DNA of 64,000 nt from Roseomonas genomospecies 6 (GTDB lineage: Bacteria; Pseudomonadota; Alphaproteobacteria; Azospirillales; Azospirillaceae), in the NCBI RefSeq assembly GCF_008365375.1, contig NZ_QOKW01000002.1, forward strand, positions 186,001 through 250,000, in the 5' to 3' direction. The notes below the pieces were generated by a model. That model was not told the DNA's origin. It saw only the letters and a list, made by a program, of their open reading frames with translations, and did not search any database. How positions within the stretch are numbered: position 1 is the stretch's first letter; each line of letters opens with the position of its first letter. The position numbers and the translations under genes were made by a program. Of the stretch, positions 54,138 through 62,268 are shown one piece after another.

Positions 54138-55454
54138 ATGCGCCCCCTGCTGTCCCTTCCCGCCCGCCTCCTGCTCGCCACCGCGATCCTGGCCGGCTGC
54201 CAGACGACCGACGCCCCGCCCGTTTCTGCAAACACCGTGTCCGGAACCGCGAAGGCGTCCGCCGCCGCTCCGGCCAGCGTGGCGCCGACGCCGGCCCAGC
54301 CCGCCGTCAGCTTCGCCGACTGGCTGAAGTCCCTGCGCGCGGAGGCGCTCGGCCAGGGCATCCGTCCGCAGACCTTCGACCGCGCCTTCGCCAACGTGAA
54401 GCTGTCGGACCGGGTGGTGGAGCTGGACTCCTCCCAGCCGGAGTTCAACCGCCAGCCCTGGCAGTATCTGGACAGCGCCGTCAACGAGCGGCGCATCCAG
54501 AACGGGCGCCAGCGCATCCAGGACAACGGCGCGCTGCTGCGCCGCGTCAGCCAGCGCTCCGGCGTCCCGGCGGAGATCCTGGTGGCCTTCTGGGGCGTGG
54601 AGACCGATTTCGGCAACTTCACCGGCGGCTTCTCCGTCGTCGACGCTCTGACGACGCTGGCCTACGAAGGCCGCCGCGCCAGCTATTTCCGGACGGAGCT
54701 TCTGGCCGCGCTGCGCATCCTCGACAGCGGCGACATCCCGCCGGAGCGGATGAGCGGGTCCTGGGCCGGCGCCATGGGCCAGACCCAGTTCATGCCGACC
54801 ATCTTCCTGAAGCACGCCACCGACGAGGACGGCGACGGGCGGCGCGACATCTGGGGCAGCCTGCCCGACGTCTTCGCCTCCACCGCCAAGTTCGTGCAGG
54901 CCAACGGCTGGCGCGCGGGCGAGCGCTGGGGCGAGGAGGTCACCTTGCCCGCCGGCTTCCCCTACGACCAAGCCGAATACAACATCTCCAAGCCGGTGTC
55001 CGAATGGCGCCGCCTGGGCGTCCGCCCCCTGAACGGCGGCGAACTGGCGGGCGGCGAGGAGGAGCGGGCCGCCGTCCTGATGCTCGCCGGGGCGCAGGGG
55101 CCGGCCTTCCTGGTCCGCGAGAACTTCCGGGCCATCATGAAGTACAACCCCTCCACCAGCTACGCGCTGGCGGTGGCGCTTCTGTCCGACCGTCTGGCGG
55201 GCCGGTCCGGCGTGCAGGGAAGCTGGCCGCGCCACGAACCGGCGCTGAGCCGCGATGAGCGGGTCGAGCTTCAGGAGCGCTTGGCGTCGCTGGGCATGGA
55301 GCCGGGGACGGCGGACGGCATCGTCGGCGCCAACACCCGCAACGCCGTGCGCCGCTTCCAGCAGTCGATCGGCGCCGTGCCGGACGGCTTCGCCACCAAA
55401 TCCCTGCTGGAGCGGCTGCGCCAGAGCGCGGCCCCCGCCCCGGCGGCCGGTTAG
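54138..55454 (+). CDS. Lytic murein transglycosylase (MltB-like) with PG-binding domain
   Basis: The 438-residue lipoprotein has a signal with lipobox (ILAGC, Cys about residue 22), an SLT_2/MltB-type transglycosylase domain and a C-terminal peptidoglycan-binding_1 domain (LQERLASLGMEPGTADGIVG). The catalytic glutamate lies in AFWGVETDFGNFTGGF, and MGQTQFMPT is the second family block. It would cleave peptidoglycan glycan strands at the outer membrane. The DUF1232 gene follows after 7 bp. Confidence 0.93.
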   Translation: MRPLLSLPARLLLATAILAGCQTTDAPPVSANTVSGTAKASAAAPASVAPTPAQPAVSFADWLKSLRAEALGQGIRPQTFDRAFANVKLSDRVVELDSSQPEFNRQPWQYLDSAVNERRIQNGRQRIQDNGALLRRVSQRSGVPAEILVAFWGVETDFGNFTGGFSVVDALTTLAYEGRRASYFRTELLAALRILDSGDIPPERMSGSWAGAMGQTQFMPTIFLKHATDEDGDGRRDIWGSLPDVFASTAKFVQANGWRAGERWGEEVTLPAGFPYDQAEYNISKPVSEWRRLGVRPLNGGELAGGEEERAAVLMLAGAQGPAFLVRENFRAIMKYNPSTSYALAVALLSDRLAGRSGVQGSWPRHEPALSRDERVELQERLASLGMEPGTADGIVGANTRNAVRRFQQSIGAVPDGFATKSLLERLRQSAAPAPAAG

Positions 55455-55461
55455 CAGCGGG

Positions 55462-55851
55462 ATGCTGGCGGCGGCCAAGGCGTGGGCACGGCGGATCAAG
55501 CGCGACGTGATCGCGCTCTATCTGGCGGCGCGCGACCCGCGGACGCCCTGGTACGCCCGCGTGGCCGCCGCCGCGGTGGCGGCCTACGCGCTCAGTCCCA
55601 TCGACCTGATCCCGGATTTCGTGCCGGTCCTGGGATACCTGGACGACCTGCTGATCGTGCCGCTCGGCATCCTGCTGGTCATCCGCCTGATCCCGGCGGA
55701 GGTGCTGGAGGAGCATCGCACCGCCGCCGCCCGGCAAGCCGAACGACCGGTCAGCTACGCCGCGGCGGCCCTGATGGTCGGGCTGTGGCTGGTTGCCGCC
55801 GTCGCCCTGTATTGGTGGCTCGAACCGCATCTGGAGAACTGGCTGCGGTGA
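55462..55851 (+). CDS. DUF1232 (YkvA) family membrane protein
   Basis: The 129-residue product has the DUF1232 signature (PWYARVAAAAVAAYALSPID then LIPDFVPVLGYLDDLLIVPL) and a final hydrophobic helix (YAAAALMVGLWLVAAVAL). Members are small membrane proteins of unknown function. It begins 7 bp after the transglycosylase gene, so it is probably co-transcribed. Confidence 0.92.
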   Translation: MLAAAKAWARRIKRDVIALYLAARDPRTPWYARVAAAAVAAYALSPIDLIPDFVPVLGYLDDLLIVPLGILLVIRLIPAEVLEEHRTAAARQAERPVSYAAAALMVGLWLVAAVALYWWLEPHLENWLR

Positions 55852-55869
55852 GGCCGCGAAGGCCCGCGC

Positions 55870-56289
55870 CTACTCCCCCAGCAGATGCAGCGCCAGCGTC
55901 CGGTCGTGGGGCCGGGTCCGGTGCTCGAACAGATAGATCCCCTGCCATGTGCCCAGCGCCAGCCGCCCGTCCAGCACGGGAATGGAAAGCTGCACCGTGG
56001 TGAGCGCGCTGCGGATGTGGGCGGGCATGTCGTCCGGCCCTTCCAGCGTGTGGTCGTAGAGCGCCGGGTCCTCGGCCACCAGCCGCTTGAAGAAGCGCTC
56101 CAGGTCGGTGCGCACGTCCGGATCGGCGTTCTCCTGGATGACCAGGGATGCCGAGGTGTGCCGGCAGAAGACGGTCAGCAAGCCCGTCCCCATGCCCTGC
56201 CCGGCGACCCAGCGGGCCACCGGCTCCGTCACCTCGAACAGGCCCTGGCCGCGGGTCCGGGTGGTCAGCGTCGTGACGGCCTGCCGCAT
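55870..56289 (-). CDS. YjbQ family protein (UPF0047)
   Basis: The 139-residue protein belongs to the YjbQ/UPF0047 family, also annotated as secondary thiamine-phosphate synthase. Conserved features are the CRHTSASLVIQENADPDV block, YDHTLEGPDDMPAHIRSALT and GTWQGIYLFEHR. The histidines in these motifs suggest a metal site. It is convergent with the DUF1232 gene (18 bp) and divergent from the CoxG-like gene. Confidence 0.92.
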   Translation of the reverse strand: MRQAVTTLTTRTRGQGLFEVTEPVARWVAGQGMGTGLLTVFCRHTSASLVIQENADPDVRTDLERFFKRLVAEDPALYDHTLEGPDDMPAHIRSALTTVQLSIPVLDGRLALGTWQGIYLFEHRTRPHDRTLALHLLGE

Positions 56290-56382
56290 GTTTGTCGCCC
56301 TCCCTATTCGATCCCGCGTCTTGGAAGCGGGGCATCCATATACCAAATCGCTTGCTATTCCCGACCCAACAACAGGTGATCC

Positions 56383-56826
56383 ATGGAACTGAACGGCCAG
56401 TACCGGATTCCGGCGGCGCGCGAGCGGGTCTTCACCGCGCTCTGCGATCCCGCCGTTCTGCAACGCTGCATCCCGGTGCTGGAAGAGATGGACCGGCTGT
56501 CGGACACCGAATACGCCGCCCGCGTGCGCGCCACCGTGGGTCCGCTGAACGCGCGCTTCGCCGGGCATGTCCGGGTGGCGCCGGAGGACGCGCCGCGCTT
56601 CTACATCCTCTACGCCGAGGGCAAGGGCGGTCTCGCCGGCGCCGTCAAGGGCGAGGCCCGCATCACGCTGGAGGAGGTGGACGGCCACACGCACCTGTCC
56701 TTCACGCTCGCGGCGGCGCTGGGCGGCGCCGTCGGGCGGCTGGCGGTCAAGCTGGTCAAGGCCAAGGCCGACCGGGTGATCGACGGCTTCTTCGAGCGCT
56801 TCACGGCGGAGGTCGTGAACGGTTGA
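56383..56826 (+). CDS. CoxG family (SRPBCC) protein
   Basis: The 147-residue protein has the CoxG-like SRPBCC fold: MELNGQYRIPAARERVF, CDPAVLQRCIPVLEEMDRL and YAEGKGGLAGAVKGEARI are typical. In CO-oxidising bacteria CoxG helps recruit the molybdenum CO dehydrogenase to the membrane; many homologues exist near other molybdenum hydroxylases. No such enzyme is in this window, so the partner is unknown. nifQ follows after 121 bp. Confidence 0.88.
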   Translation: MELNGQYRIPAARERVFTALCDPAVLQRCIPVLEEMDRLSDTEYAARVRATVGPLNARFAGHVRVAPEDAPRFYILYAEGKGGLAGAVKGEARITLEEVDGHTHLSFTLAAALGGAVGRLAVKLVKAKADRVIDGFFERFTAEVVNG

Positions 56827-56901
56827 GGCGAACGCCGGGCAGGCGGCGACAACGCACCTGCAAAAAACCACTTCGCAGTTGTGGGAATTTGATCCACCAT
56901 A

Positions 56902-56915
56902 ACGGTCATGACCGT
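56902..56915. promoter_or_regulatory. 14-bp perfect palindrome before nifQ
   Basis: ACGGTCATGACCGT is self-complementary and lies 33-46 bp upstream of the nifQ ATG. It may be an operator or a start-region element. I do not know a regulator with this site. The core GGTCATGACC recurs in the tRNA-Tyr terminator. Confidence 0.5.
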
Positions 56916-56947
56916 ACCGAAACCCCCGATGCGGGAGTTCGCCGACC

Positions 56948-57586
56948 ATGATCGCCGCCCCGGCCCTTGCTTCGCATACTCATCCGCCCGCTGACGCGCT
57001 GGACAGCCTTCCGGATGGTCCGGCGCTCGACCGGCTGCTGTTCGCGCGCATCCTGGGGCTGGCCGCGCAGCATCCCAGCCGCGCCGTCACGGCTTCCCTG
57101 GGGCTGACGCGCGACGCGCTGGCGGAGTTGATCCGGCGGCACGCGGCGGGGTTCGCCGATCTCCTCTCCACCCTGCCGGAAGACAGCGGGGAGGACGCCA
57201 TCGAGGAGGAGGACCTGCGGGCCTTCCTGCTCGACCACCGCGCCGCCGGGACCGTCGAGGAGGAGTGGCTGGCCGCCATCGTCGCCCGCCGTTCGCTGGA
57301 ACCGAACCATCTCTGGCAGGACATGGGCTTCGCCGACCGGCGGGAACTGAACGCCATGTTCCGCCGCCACTTCCCGTCGCTGGTCGCGCTGAACGGCGCC
57401 GACATGAAATGGAAGAAGTTCTTCTACCGCCAATTGTGCGAACGCGAAGGGCTCATGCTCTGCAAATCCCCGAACTGCGAGGTGTGCGACGACTTCGCCG
57501 CCTGCTTCAGCCCGGAGGACGGCGACCCGCTGAGCGCGCTGGCCCGTGCCGCCCGTGGCGAAGGAGGGTCTGGCGAAGGGGCGTGA
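56948..57586 (+). CDS. nifQ: NifQ, molybdenum supply for nitrogenase cofactor
   Basis: NifQ supplies molybdenum to FeMo-cofactor synthesis. The 212-residue product carries the family C-terminal cysteine set C-x4-C-x2-C-x5-C at Cys172, Cys177, Cys180 and Cys186, preceded by MKWKKFFYRQLCEREG (a fifth cysteine at 164). NHLWQDMGFADRRELNAM is another family block. There is no nif gene beside it in the window. I see no convincing sigma-54 promoter or TGT-N10-ACA site upstream. A tRNA-Tyr gene follows 135 bp downstream. Confidence 0.93.
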   Translation: MIAAPALASHTHPPADALDSLPDGPALDRLLFARILGLAAQHPSRAVTASLGLTRDALAELIRRHAAGFADLLSTLPEDSGEDAIEEEDLRAFLLDHRAAGTVEEEWLAAIVARRSLEPNHLWQDMGFADRRELNAMFRRHFPSLVALNGADMKWKKFFYRQLCEREGLMLCKSPNCEVCDDFAACFSPEDGDPLSALARAARGEGGSGEGA

Positions 57587-57617
57587 ACAAAGAAACGATG
57601 CGAACGAAGAAAGCCGC

Positions 57618-57646
57618 TTGACCCACGCCGCGTCACCCGTTAGATA
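57618..57646 (+). promoter_or_regulatory. Sigma-70 promoter for tRNA-Tyr
   Basis: TTGACC (57618-57623) and TAGATA (57641-57646) are separated by exactly 17 bp, a near-consensus pair. Transcription would begin around 57653, about 70 nt before the mature tRNA 5' end. Confidence 0.8.
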
Positions 57647-57721
57647 TCGCCACCCGCCGCACGGAAGGCCAGTCAAGGCCGGACGGATGGCAGGACTCCG
57701 ATGGTCGCGTCAAGCATCAGC

Positions 57722-57807
57722 GGAAGGGTGGCCGAGTGGTTAAAGGCAGCAGACTGTAAATCTGCCCGCGTACGCGTACGCTGGTTCGAATCCAGCCCCT
57801 TCCACCA
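57722..57807 (+). tRNA. tRNA-Tyr (anticodon GTA)
   Basis: The 86-nt gene includes an encoded 3' CCA. The acceptor stem is GGAAGGG paired with CCCTTCC, with A as discriminator. The anticodon stem-loop GCAGA-CTGTAAA-TCTGC puts GTA at 57756-57758. The T arm is GCTGG-TTCGAAT-CCAGC. The long variable arm marks a class II tRNA, as expected for tyrosine. Confidence 0.97.
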
Positions 57808-57814
57808 TCTGACG

Positions 57815-57855
57815 CGGCCGGTTCATGACAGGGTCATGACCGGCCGTTTTCTTTT
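57815..57855 (+). terminator. Rho-independent terminator after tRNA-Tyr
   Basis: A long stem CGGCCGGTTCATGAC with GTCATGACCGGCCG (one bulged T, 3-nt loop) is followed by TTTTCTTTT. It contains the same GGTCATGACC core as the palindrome before nifQ. Confidence 0.93.
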
Positions 57856-57881
57856 CCGGACACCGCTGGATTGTTCCCGCC

Positions 57882-58262
57882 TCAGCGCGGCTGGGCTCCC
57901 AGATCCTCGAAGGTCAGCCCCTTGTCGGTGCGGGTGAAGCGGCCCTTGCCGTTCACGCTCATCACCGGCAGCCCCGGCTGCGGCGCGAAGCGCGCCTCGT
58001 AATAGCAATCATACTGCTTGTCGTCCGGCTTGGGCGCGCCGTTCCTGTATTTGGTGTCCACGCAGCCTTGTTTGCGGAAGCCGTCGAACCCGCGAAAACC
58101 ACCCTGCCCCTGCCCGTCCAGCGCCCGTTTCGTGTGCGCCTCCACCAGCTTGCGCATGTCGGATTCGCCCGGTTCCCCGGAGCAGGCGGCCAAGGGCAGG
58201 ATCGCCAGACCGCAAACCACCGCGCGCCGCACCACAACGCCCACGCCCGTCACGCCACCCAT
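57882..58262 (-). CDS. Hypothetical lipoprotein
   Basis: The roughly 126-residue product has an N-terminal basic and hydrophobic stretch with lipobox (LAACSG, Cys at about residue 27), so it is probably a lipid-anchored envelope protein. The mature part has further cysteines (KQGCVDTKYRN and DKQYDCYYEARF) and a beta-rich C-terminus. No family is recognised. The exact start is uncertain: the ATG at 58262 has GAGGGG too close, and GTG codons shortly downstream fit better with that site. Confidence 0.66.
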   Translation of the reverse strand: MGGVTGVGVVVRRAVVCGLAILPLAACSGEPGESDMRKLVEAHTKRALDGQGQGGFRGFDGFRKQGCVDTKYRNGAPKPDDKQYDCYYEARFAPQPGLPVMSVNGKGRFTRTDKGLTFEDLGAQPR

Positions 58263-58282
58263 CCCCTCACTCGCCCGCCCAT

Positions 58283-58687
58283 TCACTTGCCGGCCAGCAG
58301 GCGGTCCACCCGCTCCTTCAGGGCGCCGAAGGATGGCGGCTTCACGACGAAGCCGTTGACCCCCAGGGCCATGGCCTTCTTCACGATTTCGGATTCCGTG
58401 TGGTTGGTCAGGAAGACCACCGGCGTGCGGCGGTTCCGCACCTCCGCGCTGGCCCGCAGTTCGGCCAGGAATTGCAGGCCGGACACCGGCTTCATGTCGA
58501 TGTCGCAGACGATCACGTCCGGGGTGCTGCGGATGCATTCCTGCATGCCGGTCTCCCCGTTGTCGGCCTCGGCGATGGAGCGGAAGCCGATCTGGGAGAG
58601 GATCTGCATGATGGTCCGGCGCACGAAGGGCTGATCTTCGATGACCAGGATGCTGAATTGCCCGTAATCGACCGGCTTCCTGTCCAT
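58283..58687 (-). CDS. Single-domain response regulator (CheY-like)
   Basis: The 134-residue product consists of one receiver domain. The acidic pair lies in LVIEDQPFVRR, the phosphoacceptor is Asp62 (VIVCDIDMKPVSG), the conserved threonine in VVFLTNHTE and the lysine in FVVKPPSF. It has no output domain, so it acts on a partner protein. It lies 20 bp upstream of the lipoprotein gene. No kinase is directly next to it, though a hybrid kinase lies 1.2 kb away on the other strand. Confidence 0.93.
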   Translation of the reverse strand: MDRKPVDYGQFSILVIEDQPFVRRTIMQILSQIGFRSIAEADNGETGMQECIRSTPDVIVCDIDMKPVSGLQFLAELRASAEVRNRRTPVVFLTNHTESEIVKKAMALGVNGFVVKPPSFGALKERVDRLLAGK

Positions 58688-58952
58688 CGCCGCACCCTCC
58701 TTCGCCCGAGCCCGGGAACTGGCCAGGGAACTGGTGGGACCAGCCCTTGGTCATGCAGTCGAACACTGATAAATCGACTCCGCCGTGCGAGCAACCAAAG
58801 GACGGTTACAACTTTTAAAAATTGATGGATTCCTTGCGGCGGAAGGTGGGCGGCAGGGCACGGCGAAGGGCCGCGGGACAACGGGCGTGGGACAAGGGCC
58901 GCGGGACAGGGCACGGCTCCCACGCTCACCGCAGACCGGCGGCGGACCGGCG

Positions 58953-59345
58953 CTACCGCCGGCTGGTTCCCTGCAACCCCAGGAGGAACGCGATCACACC
59001 GGCCACGAACCGGCGCTCCGGGTGCAATTCATGGACGGCCACCGCACGCCCCGCGAAGGACAGCGCCGCCTCCGCCACGCCCACCGGGTCGGGGCAGACC
59101 TCGCCGTCGATCTCGAACCGGGCGACGGTCTTGGCCAGTTCGCGCACCGCGGTCAGCGGCGGAATGCACATCAGGAAGCGGGCGCTGGAAACCGGCGTGT
59201 AGCCGCAGCGCTCGAACATGGTCTTCACGGTCACCGGCACCCCCGCCGGCCCTTCGGTCCCGACCTGATAACGCAGCAGCCGCTTGGCCCGCTCCTCCAC
59301 CGCCTCGGACCAGCCGGCGGTGGCCGTAATCAATGGGTTGATCAA
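58953..59345 (-). CDS. Hypothetical protein (130 aa)
   Basis: The product is about 130 residues if translation starts at a TTG (59345) preceded by GGAGG at good distance; a GTG at 59369 would add 8 residues. It is helix-rich, with AVEERAKRLLRYQVG, VTVKTMFERCGYTP and VRELAKTVARFEIDG. I recognise no family and see no signal peptide. It is encoded upstream of the response regulator on the same strand, with a 265-bp gap. Confidence 0.55.
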   Translation of the reverse strand: MINPLITATAGWSEAVEERAKRLLRYQVGTEGPAGVPVTVKTMFERCGYTPVSSARFLMCIPPLTAVRELAKTVARFEIDGEVCPDPVGVAEAALSFAGRAVAVHELHPERRFVAGVIAFLLGLQGTSRR

Positions 59346-59857
59346 ACCTGCCTCCAATACACCAGTCACGGGCCGCGCCGCGCCATGGACATCAGGTTGT
59401 TCGCCAAACGAACAACATCAAGAAAATCCCGCATGGTGGAATCCCGCGTCCGTTCGCTTGCGAGGCAACCGGCTTGCCGGCTTTCCGCACCGCCTTGAGG
59501 GTCCAACCGTTCGGCCCATGCGCAATGCGCACCCTCGTCGCCGCGGAAACGGCGCCTGCAGCATCAACAGCGCGGGCGCCGTCCTTGTGCCACCTTCATG
59601 CCGCCGGGTGCCGGTTGCGGTGCCGGCCCGTCGTCTGCAATACACGTCGGATACGCGACAATATGCCGCCTTTTTCGGCATCGGGTGTCGCCACCCCCTC
59701 CCGACAGCCTTGGGGTGATGACGAGGCACGGCGCGCACGCCGAAATCATCGGTCGGCACGACAACATTTCCTGATCTGCTCTGTTGGGCCTGACGGACGA
59801 GAGCGACTTGTGAAAGTCGGTTTGCGGCGGTGAGCGGGGGCCATCGTGGAGACACAC
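59346..59857. other. Gene-free stretch upstream of the hybrid kinase
   Basis: This 512-bp interval contains no supported gene. A small hairpin ATGCCG-N7-CGGCAT (59663-59681) lies within it, with a T-run in the loop on the + strand. It should contain the promoters of the divergent hypothetical gene and the kinase gene. No clear site stands out. Confidence 0.5.
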
Positions 59858-61306
59858 ATGACGAAACATCCGGATCTGGACAAACCGGACGAGGCCAGGA
59901 CAAACACCGGAGAGCAGTTGCGGGAAAGCCTGGGGGCACTGAACCGCAGCCTTGCCGAGGGGGCCCGGACCGCGGACCACCTGCGGCGCGACGCCAGCCG
60001 TCTGGTGGAGGAAAGCGCGCGTCTGGCCAACGAGCTGGTCGAACAGCGCCGGGAGATGATCCGGCTTCGCGAACGGCTGCACCACGCCGAAGACCGCCGC
60101 CACGAGCGGGAGGAGGAACTGCGCCGCGCCCGCGAGACGGCGGAGCGGGCCGACCGGGCCAAGACGCGTTTCCTGACCTCCGCCAGCCACGACCTGCGCC
60201 AGCCGATCCAGGCGGCGGCCCTCTACGCCCACCTCCTGCGCGGCGCGGTCGGCTCCAACCCCGCCGCACGGGAGACCGCGGACCTGCTCCAGGCGTCCAT
60301 CGACAGCCTGAACGGCATGCTGAGCGGCTTGCTGGACCTTGCCCGGCTGGAGGCCGGCGCCGTCGACATCTCGATCACGGAGTTCCACCCGGACGCGCTG
60401 ATGCGCCGTCTGGCCCAGGACTTCCAGGAGGCCGCCACGGCGGAGGGGACAAGGCTGCGCGTCCGCACCTCCGCCGCCCCGGTGTCAACCGACGCGCGGC
60501 TTCTGGAGCGGATACTGACGCATCTGCTGTCCAACGCCATCCGCCATGGCGGGGGAAGGGGAAAGCGGGTGGTCCTGGGATGCCGGCGGCGCCCCGGCGC
60601 GCTGGAGTTCCAGGTATGGGACGACGGGCGCGGCATTCCCCCCGACGCCCGCGCTGCCATCTTCGAGGAGTTCCACCAGCTCGACAACCCGGAGCGGAGC
60701 GCCACCAAGGGTTTCGGTCTCGGCCTGCCGCTGGTGGCGCGCATGGCCCGTCTGCTGGGCCTCACCCTGGACATGCGCTCGGAGGTCGGGCGGGGGACGG
60801 TCTTCACGGTGACCGTTCCGCGCCCCACTCCCGCGCCCGAACGCAACCGCCGCCTGACCGCCGCCGCCCGCGCCATGGCGGCCGCCGCCACCGGCGCCGC
60901 CGCCACGGCTCCCCCCGCCACCTCCCCCACCGACCGCATGCGGGGCCGGCGGGTGCTGCTGGTCGAGGACGACGAGCGGGTGCGCCACGCCATGACCATG
61001 CTGCTGAAGCGCTGGGGCGTCCAGGTGATCGCCCTCGGCTCCGCGGAGGAGCTGGCCGCGCGCCTGCCCCGGCTGCGCAACCGCCCCCACGTCGTTCTGG
61101 CCGACCACCGCCTGCCCGGCGGGCAGACGGGCCGCACGGTGGCTGAACTGGTGCGCCGCCGCTGGGACGTCCCGGTCATCATCATCACCGGCGACACGGC
61201 CCCGGAACGGCTCCGCGAGGCCCGCGCCATCGGTTGCCGCCTGCTGCACAAGCCGGTGGAGCCCGCCGACCTCGCCACCACGCTGGGCGAGGTCATGGAG
61301 CGGTGA
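59858..61306 (+). CDS. Hybrid histidine kinase with C-terminal receiver
   Basis: The 482-residue protein has an N-terminal coiled coil (about residues 20-105), a dimerisation domain with His111 (SASHDLRQPIQA), an ATPase domain with the N-box (HLLSNAIRHGG), G1 (DDGRGIP) and G2 (KGFGLGLPL), an Ala/Pro linker and a receiver (VLLVEDDERVR, LADHRLPGG, LLHKPVEP). No membrane helix or sensor domain is visible, so it is a soluble kinase with unknown input. The ATG at 59858 has GGAG upstream; a GTG at 59846 is an alternative. Confidence 0.92.
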   Translation: MTKHPDLDKPDEARTNTGEQLRESLGALNRSLAEGARTADHLRRDASRLVEESARLANELVEQRREMIRLRERLHHAEDRRHEREEELRRARETAERADRAKTRFLTSASHDLRQPIQAAALYAHLLRGAVGSNPAARETADLLQASIDSLNGMLSGLLDLARLEAGAVDISITEFHPDALMRRLAQDFQEAATAEGTRLRVRTSAAPVSTDARLLERILTHLLSNAIRHGGGRGKRVVLGCRRRPGALEFQVWDDGRGIPPDARAAIFEEFHQLDNPERSATKGFGLGLPLVARMARLLGLTLDMRSEVGRGTVFTVTVPRPTPAPERNRRLTAAARAMAAAATGAAATAPPATSPTDRMRGRRVLLVEDDERVRHAMTMLLKRWGVQVIALGSAEELAARLPRLRNRPHVVLADHRLPGGQTGRTVAELVRRRWDVPVIIITGDTAPERLREARAIGCRLLHKPVEPADLATTLGEVMER

Positions 61307-61558
61307 ACGGCCCCCCGGCCCGGCGCGCGCAGATGGTCGATGAGGGCGCGCAGCCGGGGCGGCACCGTCCGGCGGCGTTGACCGGCGCGTCTTTCCGGTC
61401 CTGACCAGAACTGTGAAGCGGACAACAGTGCCGGATGCGGTCTTCGGCAAGAATGGCTGTGCAAGGGCGAGGTTCTCAGAGCGAACCGGCAAGAAGAAAG
61501 CCGAATGAAGCGCCTCCCCCTATGCATGGCACAATCCCCGATCCGAAGGAAACGCATC

Positions 61559-62188
61559 ATGGCAAACGTGTACGGCACCAACAACGCTGACTTCCTCGAC
61601 ATGATCAAGTACGGCGTCAGCAATGACTACGTGCAGGGCTACGACGGCAACGACACCATCATGGGCTGGTACGGCAACGACACGCTGGATGGGTGGAACG
61701 GCAACGACGTGCTCTATGGCGAGGCGGGCAACGACCTGCTGATGGGCTATTACGGTGCCGACACGCTCTATGGCGGCAGCGGCGACGACAAGCTCTACGG
61801 CGAGAGCGGCTATGACAAGCTGTACGGCGGCGACGGCAACGACACGCTGAGCGGCGGCGACACCTTCGACGACCTCTACGGCGGCATGGGCAAGGACCAG
61901 CTCACCGGCGGGGCCGGAGCGGACTGGTTCTACTTCGAGACGAAGGACAGCGGCGACATCTACGCCGGTCAGGCCGACACCATCACCGACTTCAAGGACG
62001 AAGACCAGATCTGGCTGAAGGGCAATTACAGCTACGCCGGGAACACCAGCACGCCCGCCGACGGCCAATACAGCATCTGGCAGAAGGACGGCCACTATGT
62101 CGTGACCTGGAACGCGGCGAACGACACCGGCTATCACGACCTGATCGTGAAGGGCGACAACCCGATGGGCGACATCTCCTTCTATTGA
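61559..62188 (+). CDS. RTX-repeat calcium-binding secreted protein
   Basis: The 209-residue protein consists almost entirely of calcium-binding nonapeptide repeats: about eleven units from residue 27 to 125 ([36 protein letters not shown]). In many units the second position is Tyr, Trp or Glu instead of Gly. The C-terminal part ([15 protein letters not shown] then a beta region) resembles the end of serralysin-type proteins, and type I secretion signals lie there. There is no N-terminal signal peptide and no effector domain. The exporter gene follows. Confidence 0.9.
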   Translation: MANVYGTNNADFLDMIKYGVSNDYVQGYDGNDTIMGWYGNDTLDGWNGNDVLYGEAGNDLLMGYYGADTLYGGSGDDKLYGESGYDKLYGGDGNDTLSGGDTFDDLYGGMGKDQLTGGAGADWFYFETKDSGDIYAGQADTITDFKDEDQIWLKGNYSYAGNTSTPADGQYSIWQKDGHYVVTWNAANDTGYHDLIVKGDNPMGDISFY

Positions 62189-62206
62189 TGCGCCTGACGA
62201 GGTCCC

Positions 62207-62233
62207 GGGCGCGCCGTCCTTCCCGGCGCGCCC
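62207..62233 (+). terminator. Intercistronic hairpin between RTX gene and exporter gene
   Basis: Perfect 10-bp arms GGGCGCGCCG and CGGCGCGCCC with a 7-nt loop lie in the gap between the two genes, followed by CTTCTCCCTTTC. With no strong T-run it may be a partial terminator or an mRNA-stabilising structure that raises the RTX-to-exporter ratio. Confidence 0.65.
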
Positions 62234-62268
62234 CTTCTCCCTTTCAAGACGACAGGAGCGCCCTTCCC

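Noticed and set aside
56827-56947. Possible NifA/sigma-54 promoter for nifQ
   Set aside because: A GG-N10-GC pair can be placed, but other consensus bases do not fit and no TGT-N10-ACA activator site is visible.
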